Shown here: piece by piece, positions 22,279-31,699 of the stretch
Position numbering within the stretch: the stretch's first letter is position 1
Layout of the letters: each line of letters opens with the position of its first letter
NCBI RefSeq assembly: GCF_950295315.1
Contig: NC_080180.1
Location: forward strand, 64,799,411 to 64,863,410
Reading direction: 5' to 3'
Length of the DNA stretch: 64,000 nucleotides
DNA from: Erinaceus europaeus
Lineage: Eukaryota; Chordata; Mammalia; Eulipotyphla; Erinaceidae
The notes under the pieces: model-generated
Databases searched by the model: none
What the model was told of the DNA's origin: nothing
Seen by the model: only the letters and a program-made list of their open reading frames with translations
Position numbers and translations under genes: made by a program

Positions 22279-22374
22279 TGAATTTCTCTATTGGGGGATT
22301 AATGTTTTACACTCAACGGTAAAGACAATAGTTTGTACATGCATAACATTTCTCAGTTTTCCACATAACAATAT
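22279..22374 (-). mobile_element. 96-bp L1 3' end with perfect 18-bp TSD
   Basis: On the plus strand 'ctattgggggattaatgttt' and 'gcataacatttctcagtttt' are the inverse of the L1 tail seen at 36270-36340 ('gaaaactgagcaatgttatg'). The TSD acctccatgtctattttt is perfect at 22261-22278 and 22375-22392. Confidence 0.9.
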
Positions 22375-22779
22375 ACCTCCATGTCTATTTTTAAAATATA
22401 TTTTAGCCTAGTAGGAAGGAAGTTAAGGATTTTTTTTTCCAACCAAATGGCAAAGAAATATTTTCCTTAGTATAAATAGTAAATTGGTACTTTAGTATCT
22501 GAGAATACAAATGTACTTTGTCGTTTCTTCAATGTGCTACCTCAAAACAACAACTAAAAAATCAAACTAATATAGTTTCGGTTGATTTTCTATCATTGAG
22601 AATAAGAAGCATGTACTGATACCTGCCATCGACAAGCCAGAATTTCTAAGCCCAAACTAAAGGAGCAAACAGGAAGAATATCACAGGCATGCTGTAATGT
22701 TAAAAAAGCTGTGCCTGTCTGTGTTTATCTAAGGAGGCAAGTAAGTGTACTGGGGCCAACTCATGTGGGACAGAGGTAA

Positions 22780-22780
22780 G

Positions 22781-22812
<32 letters not shown>

Positions 22813-22813
22813 C
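22780..22813. repeat. (GCCT)n microsatellite
   Basis: About eight GCCT units. Confidence 0.85.
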
Positions 22814-22934
22814 TATGGAGACAGAGACAGAGAAGGCGGAGAGACAGTCAACAAACAAAAAACATAACAGTACTGAAGCTTCCCTGTGTCGTCTATGTGA
22901 TGTTTTCCCCAAGTGCTGTTTCAGGATGTGAAGT

Positions 22935-22936
<2 letters not shown>

Positions 22937-22972
<36 letters not shown>
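22937..22972. repeat. (AC)n microsatellite
   Basis: About eighteen AC units. Confidence 0.9.
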
Positions 22973-22973
<1 letters not shown>

Positions 22974-23507
22974 CGCTATACATATATCCCCTATACATTC
23001 AATTTTAAATATTTTGTGAGTTTGACTGGTGACTATTTTACATGTAAGTTTTCCTTTAATTTCAATTTAAATTTTTTAAACTCCCTGGTTGTCATATACT
23101 TTATATATAGCTCAATAAAACAGCTGTTGCCCTGCATCTGTGAAGTTCCAAGTGGAGGAATAGACATTACGAGTCAGCTAGGCAGGAGGTTTTCTATCAA
23201 AGACATTCACCTTGCTTTGTCAAAGCTGACTCCTCCATTCCTTCAACATGGTTGTCATTTTTTTGAGAAGCAGGACTTGCTTTTTTTTTTTTTAATTATC
23301 ATAATCAGCTAACAATCTTTAATATATTCCTGTTTCTGGACCAAGATTGATTACAAATGGTCACTTCATCCTTGGTTTTGTATTGATTGGCTAAACACTC
23401 TAACAGCTGAAAAACCAAAAGTACCAACTCTGTGTGTGGACAACAGCCACATGGTCATGTCCCCATGTCAACAGTGACCACTGGGGACAGACACAGCCGT
23501 GACTCAC

Positions 23508-23617
23508 CAGGGCACACGTGCACGATGCCATCACTGGGCCTCTCCCGCAGCTTGACCTCCTGGAAGATAATCAGCCCTTCCAAATGCTCCAAGGCCTTCC
23601 TTCCCTTTGGACGAGTC
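23508..23617 (-). CDS. Candidate internal coding exon of an unrecognised host gene
   Basis: On the minus strand, a pyrimidine-rich tract (tctctttcttgcctctctccag) ends at a consensus acceptor, followed by 110 bp and a consensus donor, gtgagt (23502-23507). Of the three phases, one lacks stops; the other two each hit a stop. The open phase uses one base, 36 codons, one base (acceptor phase 2, donor phase 1). The peptide contains KALEHLEGLIIFQEVKLRER and ends DGIVHVCP. It is amphipathic, with no transposon similarity that I can see. I do not recognise the protein. The region is free of SINE/L1 sequence. The GC block 0.7 kb upstream on this strand could hold its promoter, but that is inference. 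Neighbouring exons were not found in the window. Confidence 0.5.
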
Positions 23618-23768
23618 CTGGAGAGAGGCAAGAAAGAGATGAAACCAGTGTATTTGGTGGGTGGACGGGCCCTCCCATCACCCTTCCTGCCCACGATTCA
23701 ACTGGCCTACATTTATGCACCCGTCCGCTTTCTCTCTGGACTAGCACTCTCCTGTAAGTAACGACCTG

Positions 23769-23945
23769 CAGGGCTGGGCGGCGGTGCACCTGGCTCACAT
23801 CACGGTGCCGGAGCACCTGGGGTTCCACCTGCTAATTCTCACCTGCAGGGCTGCAGGTGTGTCTCTCTTTTCCTCTCTATCTCCCCTCCCCTGCTCCCCT
23901 CTCGACTTCTCTCTCTCTCTCTATCCACTCGTAAAATAAACAAGT
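23769..23945 (+). mobile_element. Older ERI-related SINE
   Basis: 'gggctgggcggcggtgcacc', 'ggttccacctgctaattctc' and 'acctgcagggctgcaggtgt', pyrimidine tract, 'taaaataaacaag'. GC-richer than other copies. Confidence 0.7.
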
Positions 23946-23984
23946 CATTGCAAAGAAACGAGGAACTCTTCTGCTATGATATGG

Positions 23985-24275
23985 ATGGAGCTGGAGAGGA
24001 ATCATGTTTTCGTGAGATGAGCCCGAAGAAGGCTGCATCCTGGGTGATCTCACTCAGGCAGAATTGAAGAAACGAAGAAAAAGGGAAAACCCAGGGTGAC
24101 ACTCAGCCCGGCTGTGGCCCACGACCGCCAAGCCAGCGAATCTGCAGAGTGGAGATCGGAGGGGCCGGATGGATGTGGGGCTCGGCGTGTGCCGGCCAGC
24201 AAACTGCTCGTGGGGCACCATCTGTCTTGTACTCAGGACAGATAGCTGTCTTCCCCCAATAAAATGATTCGAAAG
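23985..24275 (+). mobile_element. Diverged L1 3' end, sense
   Basis: 'atatggatggagctggagag', 'tgggtgatctcactcaggca', 'gaattgaagaaacgaagaaa' and 'cttcccccaataaaatgatt' follow the end of L1 ORF2 and 3'UTR seen at 2760-3100 and 36076-36650. GC-enriched like its surroundings. Confidence 0.65.
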
Positions 24276-24299
24276 GAAAAAGCTAACTTGATCAATGCA

Positions 24300-25300
24300 A
24301 TTATTGATCTGGGGGAGGGCCTGGAGCGCCTCTGTTTCGGGGCTGGACCCGGGGTCTACCCACTGCACTGCCCTCCCCCTGATGCACACCGTTCTCCTGC
24401 CTTCGATTGTTCGAGAACCTGCTTCTTTGCAGGAATGCTTCGAAAGACGTTTCCTTCCGCGCGTGTGTAAGAGTCTGGAAGCCGCCTGGTGGTTTGGGGG
24501 GTCCTCCATCCCTGGGGCTCAGAGGCGCTGCAGACCCCCGGCTTTCGGGGAGGGGACCCCTGCGGGGCGGGGGCCGGAGGCTGCTTTCACCCCAGACCAC
24601 ACTCCTCCTCTGTCAGCCCCAGCTGCTCTGCCTTTCCACCTCTCCACGACCCCATGGAGGCCAAGCCGGGCGGAGCCCCCCGTAGTGGGAGCGGCGGGAG
24701 CACAGAGCGCATGCGCACAACATCCCGCGCGTGGAGACCGACCTTGCAGCAGGTGCATCTTTCAGGGGTCCATGGAGACAGCTCTGCGCATGCGTAGACG
24801 CTCTGGTACGGGAGCCCCACCCCCGGGGGGATGTTCTGCGCATGTGCAGACCTTCCTGCCTGCCTCTCGTGGGTTCCGCGATGTCACCGCCGGGGTCTCA
24901 GTGTCCGCCCAGTGCACACAGCAGCCTGTGTGCAGACCCGGGACGGTACGTGCACACGGGCCACCTCCAGGGACTGTCACCACCGGGAGTCACGGCGTCA
25001 CCCTCTGGAGCTGGTTCAGGAGGTTGAGGGAGAGGAAATTCCAGCAACCGGTGCAGCTCCAGGGTGGAACATCAACCCCTGGTGCAGCATGGGACCCTCG
25101 TGCCCCCCAAGGTGGCATCTAAGGCGCGGCCTGCAGAAACTGATTCAGAAGTCTCCGGGTTTGGAGGTTTGGAGGTAAGGCCGTGGTCTCCTCCTGTGGG
25201 TGGCCAAGCCTCAGAAATGTCTTGGTGGGGTCCTGCAAAGGGGGCTTGTCGGAGACCATTCTCCTCCTTCGCCCGAGGGCCATCAGGCTCAGCATGTTGT
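24300..25300. promoter_or_regulatory. GC- and CpG-rich block (possible promoter island)
   Basis: Much richer in G+C and CpG than the surrounding AT-rich DNA. Contains three copies of an NRF1-like palindrome: gcgcatgcgc (24707-24716), gcgcatgcgt (24786-24795) and gcgcatgtgc (24838-24847). The flanking sequence is not recognisably SINE or L1. It lies upstream of the minus-strand exon at 23508. Long open frames on both strands here (up to 275 codons) are expected from low stop-codon density and show no domain. Confidence 0.4.
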
Positions 25301-25314
25301 GGAAGTTTCCCTGT

Positions 25315-25605
25315 AAGTGACAGCTGCACCCAGGGACCAAGGTAGGGACCCATCTGAGGCTGCAAGTCACGGCTGCACCCAGGGACCAAGCTAGGGACCC
25401 ATCTGAGGCTGCAAGTCACAGCTGCACCCAGGGACCAAGCTAGGGACCCATCTGAGGCTGCAAGTCACAGCTGCACCCAGGGACCAAGCTAGGGACCCAT
25501 CTGAGGTTGCAAGTCACAGCTGCACCCAGGGAGCAAGGTAGGGACCCATCTGAGGCTGCAAGTCACAGCTGCACCAGGGACCAAGGTAGGGACCCATCTG
25601 AGGTT
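25315..25605. repeat. 49-bp tandem repeat, about six copies
   Basis: The unit contains 'cagctgcacccagggaccaa' and 'gctagggacccatctgaggc'. Copies differ at a few sites (ccaagg/ccaagc, ggctgc/ggttgc, gaccaa/gagcaa). The last copy has a 1-base deletion (caccaggg). Confidence 0.95.
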
Positions 25606-25800
25606 GGAAGAGGGCTGTTCTGGCTCCTGTAGTTGCTGATGTCCCTGTGACTGTGTGTGTCACCTGGCTGCAGCTCTCTCAGGTCTGTGGCCTCCCCTCT
25701 GTGCACAGGCTGCTCCCTCCCCACTCACAGTCTCCTCTATGCTTCTTCTGTCTTTCCCCCTTTCTCTTCTTCACGCCTGCTCAGTAAGAAGGGCTTCTCA

Positions 25801-25841
25801 ACATGTGCGCTTAACCTGCTGCGCTACCGCCCAACTCCCAT
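25801..25841 (-). mobile_element. Tailless SINE 5'-end fragment (41 bp) with 10-bp TSD
   Basis: The insert's reverse complement begins 'atgggagttgggcggtagcg' and ends 'aagcgcacatgt', i.e. only the first ~38 bases of an ERI SINE, with no body and no A tail. It is flanked by gggcttctca at 25791-25800 and 25842-25851. This fits the class of tailless retropseudogenes primed internally on a truncated RNA. Confidence 0.85.
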
Positions 25842-25974
25842 GGGCTTCTCACCTCTTATGTCTATTAGGGAAAGTCCAGTGAACATTTCATAGAACAAGA
25901 AGCACACATTAAGATTTGTATCTAATGAAGTGGCCACAAACAAGTTCCTTCTCTCTTTCTCTTTTCTGTTTATT

Positions 25975-26112
25975 TATTATTTTGCTTGACTTTAAAGACC
26001 AGAGCACTGCTCAGCTTTGGCTTATGGTGGTGGCAGGGGATTGAACCTGGGACTTTGGAGCCTCAGGCATCAAAGTCTCTTTCCATAACTATTCTGTTAT
26101 CTACCCCTGACC
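25975..26112 (-). mobile_element. Type B tRNA SINE, antisense
   Basis: 'accagagcactgctcagctt', 'tggcttatggtggtggcagg', 'ggattgaacctgggactttg' and 'tctgttatctacccctga'. Confidence 0.88.
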
Positions 26113-26319
26113 TTTTCTTCACTCTTTCTCCCTCAGTTTTCTGGTTCATAAAATAATAGTTAGACTAGAAACTGTTTCAGATTGTTGTGTTTAATATACA
26201 TGAATTACTTTGGAGAGCATTGCAGATGGATTTATGGAATTTATTTTTGATACAATATTAAAGAATATTTCTATAAATGTCAGTTTTCCATATGCAAACC
26301 TTACGACTAAGTTCAGTCA

Positions 26320-26400
26320 ATATCACCCTTTTGTATGAGCGGAAACTGAGACCCAAAGAAGATAATAAATTTCAAAATAACATGAAGATTTTCAAGTAAA
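26320..26400. mobile_element. Possible ancient MIR/L2-type remnant
   Basis: 'gagcggaaactgagacccaa' and 'agaagataataaatttcaaa' resemble the widespread 'gaggaaactgaggcccagag' part of old mammalian MIR-type repeats. Weak. Confidence 0.3.
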
Positions 26401-26853
26401 GATTTGAAACAAAGTTTCCTGTTCTTGCGAAGCAGTAGTCTTCTGTTTAGAATTATTAGTGTTAAATTGGGTTCTTTAACAATAATTTATAGTATTCTAC
26501 CACTGTAAATCTTCAGTGTATAAACATATCTATCCCCAAATATTCTAAAACCTTTTAAACAGAATGATTAAATGGCAATCACTCTATACCGATCACCAAA
26601 TCTGAGATAATGATGTATTAATGAGAATTCTATTTTATAGAGAATGTGACTCACTAGTTTGATGAATGATTCAGTCCTTTATAAATATTCTGGTGATTTA
26701 TTTTCAACAGCTTTTAAAAGAGACAAGATACCCACCTTCTCACGATGGGGTATGGGAGATTTTCCTTACTGTAATTCAATTCAGACAGTAATCTGTCACA
26801 CATACAAAGACATATCTGAAGAAACGATTTCTAACTTTCTTTTGAAAATACCC

Positions 26854-26890
26854 TCTCTCTCTCTTTCACACACACACACACACACACACA
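26854..26890. repeat. (CT)n(CA)n microsatellite
   Basis: Short CT run directly followed by CA units. Confidence 0.85.
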
Positions 26891-27265
26891 ATACCTAGTA
26901 AAAACAAATGGGAAATAAAACTCAAGAGAATGTTTCTACTATTCACATTGCACTGGCTTTATAATGTATTTTCCTAGTCTTTACAATGACTATCCTGTTG
27001 TTTTTTTCATATACAAGAATTTGAAATATAAAAATAGATCTTTTTTAGCAGAATGTTCTTGAAGAAGGATTGTACATGAACTGAGTTAAAATTCTTACTC
27101 TGCATGTAAGATTTTCAAACATTTATTTTATTAAAGATTTAGTAGTGGCTTATAAGAGCTTAAGATGGTAAGTCCCACACCGTCACCAAAATTCAGTGCT
27201 TCCCCCTTCTAATGACCACTGGAGTTATAACAAAGTCCTAAAGAAGTTGTAATTCTCTCTTCCCT

Positions 27266-27328
27266 ATCTCTCTCTCCCTCTCCCTCTCCCTCTCCCTCTC
27301 CCTCTCCCTCTCCCTCTCCCTCTCCCTC
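27266..27328. repeat. (TCTCCC)n hexamer array
   Basis: About ten 6-bp units, followed by an imperfect repeat of 'tgaagttc' around more CT units. Confidence 0.88.
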
Positions 27329-27379
27329 TGAAGTTCTCTCTCTCTCTCCCTCTCTCTGAAGTTCACTTTTTCAATTATC

Positions 27380-27955
27380 TGTATTTCACAGATGAATGAA
27401 ACCATACTATGCTAGTCCTTCCATTCCACTGCTTACTTCACTAAGTATAATCACCTCTAGTTCCATCCATTTTGTCCCAAAGGATATACGATCATCGTTT
27501 TTATTCAAAGTCGTATTCTGTTAAGTGTGTATCTCATAACTTCTTCATCCAGTTGTCCATGGATGTGCATTTAGGCTGCTTCCTCTCCTTGGCTAATGTG
27601 AATAATGCAGCTATAAACACAGTAGCATATCATTCCCTTGCAATTAGGGTTTTCATGGCTTTGGAGTATAGGCCAAAACATGATGTTACTGGGTCATCAG
27701 ATATTTCCATTTTAGTATGTTTAAGGTCTCTCCATACTGTTTTCCACCTGGCTCTACCAGTTTGCATTCCTACTAATGGGTTCCTTTTTCTCCATGTCTT
27801 GCCAACACTTGTCATTCCTGTGTTATTGATGTTGGCCATCTTCACAGATGTGGGGTGGAGTTTGCTGTGGTTTTAATTGTATTTCTCTACTGGTTCGTCA
27901 AACATTGTTTTTTATGTCTGTGTGTTGTATGTATAGCTTGCTAACCATATTTTAT
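27380..27955 (-). mobile_element. Old L1 ORF2 3' region, antisense
   Basis: 'agttccatccattttgtccc', 'cataacttcttcatccagtt', 'ttgctaatgtgaataatgc'-like sequence and 'atactgttttccacctggct' follow the inverse of the L1 ORF2 end. The minus-strand frame (27630-27845) contains GRARWKTVWRDLKHTKMEIS, like the L1 'ENSMWRFLKKLKIELPYDPA' region. Decayed by stops and frameshifts. Confidence 0.82.
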
Positions 27956-27959
27956 TTTA

Positions 27960-28055
27960 AATGTTTTTATTTACTATTGGATAGAGACAGAGAGTAATTG
28001 AGAGGGGAGGGGGAAATAGAGAGGGACAGAGACAGAGAGACTTAATTTGTCACAA
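27960..28055 (-). mobile_element. SINE tail fragment, antisense
   Basis: 'atgtttttatttactattgg', 'atagagacagagagtaattg' and 'agaggggagggggaaataga' are the inverted tail and purine tract of the older ERI-related SINE. The head is missing. Confidence 0.65.
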
Positions 28056-28059
28056 AGCT

Positions 28060-29040
28060 TTTAAAGTGGAATTGGGGTACATAATGTTTGTCTTAATATC
28101 CCTTTTGGCTTTTCCTGAATTTAATTATTAAAGTTAAATGATTTCACTCCTGTATGTGTGAGTTTAGTTACAAGGTATATGGCCTGGATTGTTTACTGAC
28201 ATGACAGGAGAATTTCCTGATGGGTGTCACTTTTTAAATTTTGTGTATGATTTTGTCTTTCCTAGTTATTATTTTTATCTTTTTTAATTCCATTGTGGAT
28301 GTCAACTTTAATGTATCCCCTTTCCTCGGGCCACACGTATCATCTCAGGGTGATGTCACTTGTGTGACGTCTGGCTTCTGTGCACCTCAGCATCTTCTTT
28401 CGTTGGTGTGAAAGCTTCAGACGCAATGCCTTCCCTTCAGCTGCTTAAACATATTCTTGCAGAATTTCTTTTTTTTTTTTCCTGTTAGGAAAAGAGTCCT
28501 AGCCTTATGAGTGCTAACAAATAGTGTGTATCAGTTTGTCCTTGGACTCTGAAAAAGTAAAGGTGCAACAGTAGCAAAGGGTTTCTCGGGCTTTGAGCTA
28601 GGCAACCAGTCCGTTCACAGCTTCTGCTTTGTTTCCTGTGACATGCAGGGATCTAAGCGACCATCCATGTTATGGAGCCCTCAGCTATGCCACAGTGATT
28701 TCTGAGAGGAAAAACTAAATTCGTGCTATTTAGTATGCCAGTTACCAAAATACTTTCTCCACCTTTTGAGCTCTATCTACCATGACCTCTTCAAATGGCC
28801 TTTCCATCACAGTGTAAGGAGGATTTCTTCACATGGTTCAGGAATATTCTGTCTACTACAATGGTGCTATCTTTGCTGTGAATGGGATAAAGGCTAGGGG
28901 GTACTGACTGACAGAAAACTGGATCCCCTAGGCCATGAACAAAATTATGAGAATTTTTCAAATTCAATAAAGTTGGCAGATATCTGTACTGTTTCATCTG
29001 GCAAGGCACACCTAATCCAATAAATAGTGTTCTTTTATTA
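28060..29040. other. Unclassified single-copy DNA
   Basis: Contains 'gtgatgtcacttgtgtgacg' near 28350 (CRE-like tgacgt/tgtgacg arrangement) but no gene or repeat that I can support. Confidence 0.35.
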
Positions 29041-29044
29041 AAAA

Positions 29045-29262
29045 ATCTTTTAAAAATTGTTTTTATTATCTTTATATATTGGCTAGAGATAGCCAGAAAT
29101 CAAGAGGACAGGGGGAGTAGAGAGGGTAAGAGACAGAGAGACACCTGCAGCCCTGCTTCAGCACTCTCATAGCTTTCCCCCTACAGGTGGGAACTGAGGG
29201 TTCGAACCCACTTCCTTATGCATTGTAACATGTGCGCTCAACCATGTGCACCACCACCCAGT
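29045..29262 (-). mobile_element. Older ERI-related SINE, antisense
   Basis: 'ttatatattggctagagata', 'aatcaagaggacagggggag', 'cctgcagccctgcttcagca', 'gagggttcgaacccacttcc' and 'accatgtgcaccaccaccca', ending 'gtcccc'. Confidence 0.88.
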
Positions 29263-29481
29263 CCCCAGTAGTGTTCTTAATGCAACACAGTAGGCTTTGT
29301 ATTACACATAGGGGCAGGTTATACTTTGTATTTTAGCTACAAATGTATCATTAGTGTTATTGTTAGCCCTGGAAGGGTTATATATTACCTTTATTGATAG
29401 ATATGTCAGTGGAAACTGAATAAATTCTCACAGAGAATTTCCCTTGCTCCCCGTCCCTTCTATCCCTTCCCGACTATGTCT

Positions 29482-29681
29482 NNNNNNNNNNNNNNNNNNN
29501 NNNNNNNNNNNNNNNNNNNNNNNNNNNNNNNNNNNNNNNNNNNNNNNNNNNNNNNNNNNNNNNNNNNNNNNNNNNNNNNNNNNNNNNNNNNNNNNNNNNN
29601 NNNNNNNNNNNNNNNNNNNNNNNNNNNNNNNNNNNNNNNNNNNNNNNNNNNNNNNNNNNNNNNNNNNNNNNNNNNNNNNNN
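29482..29681. other. Assembly gap, 200 N
   Basis: Exactly 200 unspecified bases. True length and content unknown; frames spanning it are meaningless. Confidence 1.
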
Positions 29682-31165
29682 GAAGGGCCCGATCACAGCC
29701 TTTGCCTCAGTGATTATTAAGTGTGATTTCTAATAATGAGACAGAGTATTGTGGTTCATTCTTTAATATCCGAACGTTTTTCCAGAGTGATTGAGCAAAA
29801 CACTTTAGTGATTTGCTATAATCACTTAAGTGATGTAGTAGAATTCTTCATGCAATCCAGAGATTTCCCTGTTTCTCGCTCCAACCAACGCACTCTTTGT
29901 AGAAAAACAGAAGGGAGGAGTGAGGCTGAAATGACAACCTCAAGAAACTGATGATGGTGAACAGAAAACTAGTGAAAGATTTGAAAGAACTTCCTGGTTT
30001 CCCTGTATGTCATCTTGGATATGTCCACATACATTCAAACAATGAACTGTAACATCTGTCTAACCTGAAGTACAACTTGGGAGAACAAATGAACTGGTAT
30101 TGCATTTCACACTATATACTTTAATAGACAAGACGGAAAAACCCTCACATTTATGTCCAACATGTCAGAGCTAGAGAAGGATATATGGACTCAGTGTTTT
30201 AGCTGCATGTTCTCAGCCCCGAAGAGGCAGAAGAATATGAAAAAAATCAAAGCAGGAAATAGGTTGGAAACATTCACTTTTTAAATACCTTATGGAAATA
30301 TTTGCTAACAGAGACTCGTTATAATGCCATCCAGAGGCTAAGGAAATTGCTTTCTAAGGAAGACGTGTGTTATTATGAATTTCTTTAGTAAGTTAGTAAG
30401 AAATCCCTGCAAGATTTCTCAATGATGCTATTTTATATTAAATTTAACACTGAAGCAGTTTACTGAAAGTTTTCATTTTGTGAATAGATTTAAATGTGCA
30501 TATATTAACACAAATTAAGGTGTATTATGACATTTGAGATTATTGTGTGGAGTTCTTTTCTGATCAAATGTTCAATATTTTATGTGAAACTTTATATATA
30601 TATATATGGATCTGGATATATGTATATACGCAATATCCTACATGAACTAGGATAAAGTAAATATAAACCCTAGTATTACCTTGTTCATTTTAAAACAGTA
30701 CTGCTGAAACCATGTTCACATTCTCAGGAGAAGTTTGTATTAAGTGATGTAAATTTTATTTTCTCTGTTCTCTGTCTTGTAGTAATTTTAGAACTCCTAT
30801 AGTTGATTCAGTAGTCAGCTTAAGCTTATGAAAAACAGTTCTCACCAGATTGCTTCCACCTTGTGTTTTAGGTGGACTTTTCTCCTGTATTATCTGGAGA
30901 AAGTCTCAGGTGTACTAGACGTTGTTTGCTGGAAATAAAACGAAGCTAGCTGGTCATTTGTTAGGATTACAGAAAGGTGGGTTGGTTTTACTGGGAACCC
31001 CACACACTTCCTCTCCCAGACACACAGCAACTCCATTGATTGCTAACCACACCCTGGGGTCAGCCTGGTTTGATTTGATACTCTCTTGTCTATGTTACCT
31101 CAGTAGGCTCAGATTGGGCTTCAAGAGATAGACAGTAGGTATCTCAACTCTTCTTTTCATTTTTT
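29682..31165. other. Single-copy AT-rich DNA
   Basis: No repeat, RNA gene or exon recognised. A short (TA)n lies at about 30594-30608. Confidence 0.45.
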
Positions 31166-31410
31166 TATTGAATTTTATTTATGTATTCATTGGATAGAGA
31201 GAGGGAGGGGTAATTTAAAGGAAGTTAACTTTAATTTTGTTTAAACAAGCAAGACTAAAAATTAGTGAATTCTATAAAATGTTTCTGTCCTCATTTATAA
31301 TCTGTTTGCCTATTCTATTTGTATTTCAAGTGGACATGAACAGAACTATTCTCAGAATTCAAAATTATGCTGCTACTGTCAAGCTTCATTGGATTGTACC
31401 ATTTAAAAAA

Positions 31411-31684
31411 TTTTTTAAAAATATTTATTGTCCCTTTTGTTGCCCTTGTTGTTTTACTATTGTAGTTATTGTTGTTGTTGGATAGGACAGAGAGAAATGG
31501 AGAGAGGAGGGGAAGACAGAAAGGGGGAGAGGGAGAGAAAGTCAGACACCTGCAGACCTGCTTCACCACCTGTGAAGTGACCCCCCTGCAGGTGAGGAGC
31601 CCAGGGCTTGAACCGGGATCCTTACGCTGGTCCTTGTGCTTTGTGCCATGCTGCACTTAACCCACTGTGCTACCACGTGACTCC
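31411..31684 (-). mobile_element. ERI-type SINE, short form, antisense
   Basis: T/A-rich tail, 'tgttgcccttgttgttttac', purine tract, 'gggcttgaaccgggatcctt', and head 'ctgtgctaccacgtgactcc'. Target duplicate 'tgtaccattt' / 'cgtgccattt'. Confidence 0.92.
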
Positions 31685-31699
31685 CCGTGCCATTTTTTT

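Noticed and set aside
24295..25122. 275-codon plus-strand open frame
   Set aside because: Lies in GC-rich DNA where stops are rare; competing long frames exist on both strands; no domain, no hydrophobic core pattern, no splice evidence.
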